Origin: Microcystis elabens FACHB-917
GTDB lineage: Bacteria > Cyanobacteriota > Cyanobacteriia > PCC-6307 > Cyanobiaceae
Assembly (NCBI RefSeq): GCF_014698445.1
Contig: NZ_JACJSZ010000006.1
Span: forward strand, 57,133 to 121,132
DNA: 64,000 bases
Direction of reading: 5' to 3'
The notes below the pieces were generated by a model. It was not told where the DNA came from. It did no database searches and saw nothing but the letters and a program-made list of their open reading frames with translations. The stretch's first letter is position 1. The number at the start of each line of letters is the position of its first letter. Positions 62,818-64,000 of this stretch are shown here, one piece after another. The translations under genes and the position numbers were made by a program.

Positions 62818-63411
62818 ATGCGTCAGGCTTTGGTTACACGCCAAACGCTTGTGGCCCGAACTCAGGCCGGAGGTGGCCCTTCCGACCGGCTGGAACTGCT
62901 CTCCGCCCAGGACCTGGGACGCACCCTCGACAGGCTCGCCTCCCAGGTGCTGGAGGCGGTGGCCGACAGCCGCGACCTCGTGCTGCTCGGCATCCCCACC
63001 CGCGGGGTGGCCCTGGCGCGGGTGCTGGCCGGACGGCTGGGGGCGATCTGCGGCCATCCGATCGCCCACGGCAGCCTCGACCCCACCTTCCACCGCGACG
63101 ACCTGGAACGGGTGGGCACCCGTCTGGTGGAGGCCACCCAGCTGCCGGTGCCGGTGGACGGGCGCCATGTGGTGCTCGTCGATGACGTCATCTTCACCGG
63201 CCGCACGGTGCGGGCCGCCCTGGAAGCCCTGCAGGGCTGGGGCCGTCCGCGCCGGGTGGGGCTGCTGGTGATGGTGGACCGGGGCCACCGGGAACTGCCG
63301 ATCCAGCCGGACTTCTGCGGGCGGGTGGTGCCCACCGCCCGCCACGAGACGATCCAGCTCTGCCTCCAGGCCATCGATGGCGAGGAGGGGGTTTACCTGC
63401 TGCGGGGCTGA
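62818..63411 (+). CDS. pyrR: bifunctional pyr operon regulator / uracil phosphoribosyltransferase
   Basis: A 197-residue PRTase starting MRQALVTRQTLVARTQ. The PRPP loop is HVVLVDDVIFTGRTVRAAL, preceded by LVLLGIPTRGVALARVLAGRLG and the PyrR-typical RDDLERVG. FCGRVVPTARHETIQL ends the core. In cyanobacteria it may act mainly as an enzyme; no pyr genes are adjacent. Divergent from gpmI. Confidence 0.9.
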   Translation: MRQALVTRQTLVARTQAGGGPSDRLELLSAQDLGRTLDRLASQVLEAVADSRDLVLLGIPTRGVALARVLAGRLGAICGHPIAHGSLDPTFHRDDLERVGTRLVEATQLPVPVDGRHVVLVDDVIFTGRTVRAALEALQGWGRPRRVGLLVMVDRGHRELPIQPDFCGRVVPTARHETIQLCLQAIDGEEGVYLLRG

Positions 63412-63432
63412 GGCGGGCTCAGACGGGTGACG

Positions 63433-63651
63433 TCAGACGGTGGCGAGCTCGTCCTCGCGGAAATGGGCACGGAACTTGCCGAAGACCACCACCACGGGCA
63501 GGGTCGGACTGATGGGGCGCCCCTTCCAGTCGTTCAGCACGTTGAGCACTTCGCCCTGCTGCCCCTCCATGTCGAAGGCCTCCCCGCGGTGCTGGGGGTG
63601 GTTGTAGACGACCACAGGGCGGCAAACCCTGACCTGATCACCTGTCTGCAT
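63433..63651 (-). CDS. ftrV: ferredoxin-thioredoxin reductase variable subunit
   Basis: A 72-residue SH3-like protein: DQVRVCRPVVVYNHPQHRGE, then AFDMEGQQGEVLNVLNDWKG, RPISPTLPVVVVF and FRAHFREDELATV, a clear FTR alpha/variable chain. It clamps the catalytic FTR subunit that passes electrons from ferredoxin to thioredoxin in oxygenic phototrophs. I chose the ATG before QTGDQVRV, matching the usual length of about 75. Confidence 0.93.
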   Translation of the reverse strand: MQTGDQVRVCRPVVVYNHPQHRGEAFDMEGQQGEVLNVLNDWKGRPISPTLPVVVVFGKFRAHFREDELATV

Positions 63652-63773
63652 GACCACTGGGACGCTCGGCCCGGTCATCCTGTCACCTGATCAGCAACAA
63701 AGCGCCGCAAGCCCCTGGCCACCCGCCAACCAGACGCTAGGTTGGTACTGGTGAACTAGTGGAGGACCCTCGC

Positions 63774-64000
63774 GTGGCCCAGAACAAGGTTCAGTACCAG
63801 GAGGGGTTTTCCCTCTCAGAATTCATTCAGGCCTATGGGACAGAGGAGAAGTGCCTCGCGGCCCTGGAGCTTGCCCGATGGCCCGAGGGCTTCCGTTGCC
63901 AGCGGTGTGGGGAGAGTGAGAGCTTCGGCGTGATCCACGACGACCGCCGCAAAAGGTACCAGTGCAATCAGTGCCGCCACCAGACGACGGCAACAGCGGG
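63774..64000 (+). mobile_element. IS1595-like transposase, 5' part, cut by the window end
   Basis: GTG start behind GGAGGA (63761-63766). The product MAQNKVQYQEGFSLSEFIQ... has FRCQRCGES and YQCNQCRHQTT, the zinc ribbon at the N-terminus of IS1595-family transposases, preceded by the ALELARWPEGF helix. The catalytic DDE part lies beyond the window. The terminal repeat is expected just upstream, around 63735-63760, but I cannot define it. Confidence 0.8.

Overview
The window looks like a chromosome segment of a high-GC picocyanobacterium of the Cyanobium / Synechococcus (alpha-cyanobacterial) kind. The pointers are the plastid/cyanobacterial ribosomal protein PSRP-3, the variable subunit of ferredoxin-thioredoxin reductase, a Vipp1-type PspA protein, a protochlorophyllide-reductase-like SDR, a two-gene ATP synthase beta/epsilon unit, and a groESL operon behind a CIRCE operator. 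Genes are tightly packed, often with ATGA stop/start overlaps.

Layout. 1-11.95 kb is ordinary chromosome: aminotransferase, thioredoxin, Vipp1, lipase-fold hydrolase, a DUF721/DciA-like protein, a cupin, an SDR, an adenylate cyclase, a methyltransferase and alanine dehydrogenase. Two loci here are broken by frameshifts (4922-5983 and 7578-8914).

11.99-24.8 kb is an accessory island. On the minus strand, in transcription order, it has a three-TM protein, a membrane protein fusing a GH24 lysozyme to a C39-like peptidase, two large unusual paralogous proteins (one with a roughly 94-residue Asp-x tract and eight 43-residue beta repeats, the other with a roughly 180-residue acidic tail), a methyltransferase strongly resembling the fungal borosin alpha-N-methyltransferase OphMA but with a very large beta-rich C-terminus, and a 2-oxoglutarate/Fe(II)-type oxygenase overlapping it. 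A divergent winged-helix regulator sits at the far end. My reading is that this is an undescribed peptide or protein backbone-methylation system with its own export and maturation module, and it is the most interesting feature of the window.

24.8-45.2 kb is again core: nadE-nadD-GTPase-CNNM, pepP, HAD hydrolase, PSRP-3, transaldolase, then a TerY-P-like signalling cluster (PP2C phosphatase, vWA, kinase with zinc ribbon, FHA protein) facing an FHA-fused class A PBP, a rhomboid-like protein, the ATP synthase beta/epsilon genes and groESL.

45.2-60.3 kb is a defence island: a HEPN/MNT pair, then a type I restriction system (hsdM, hsdS, hsdR) with toxin-antitoxin and accessory cassettes inserted between its genes. 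Copies of the 3' end of hsdM flank successive inserts between hsdM and hsdS, and diverged copies of the 3' end of hsdR lie downstream of hsdR. A GmrSD-type (DUF262/DUF1524) gene between hsdS and hsdR is frameshifted by an exact 11-bp tandem duplication.

60.3-64 kb returns to core genes (msrB, secG, gpmI, pyrR, ftrV) and ends inside an IS1595-like transposase. All identifications come from reading motifs by eye; no database search was run.
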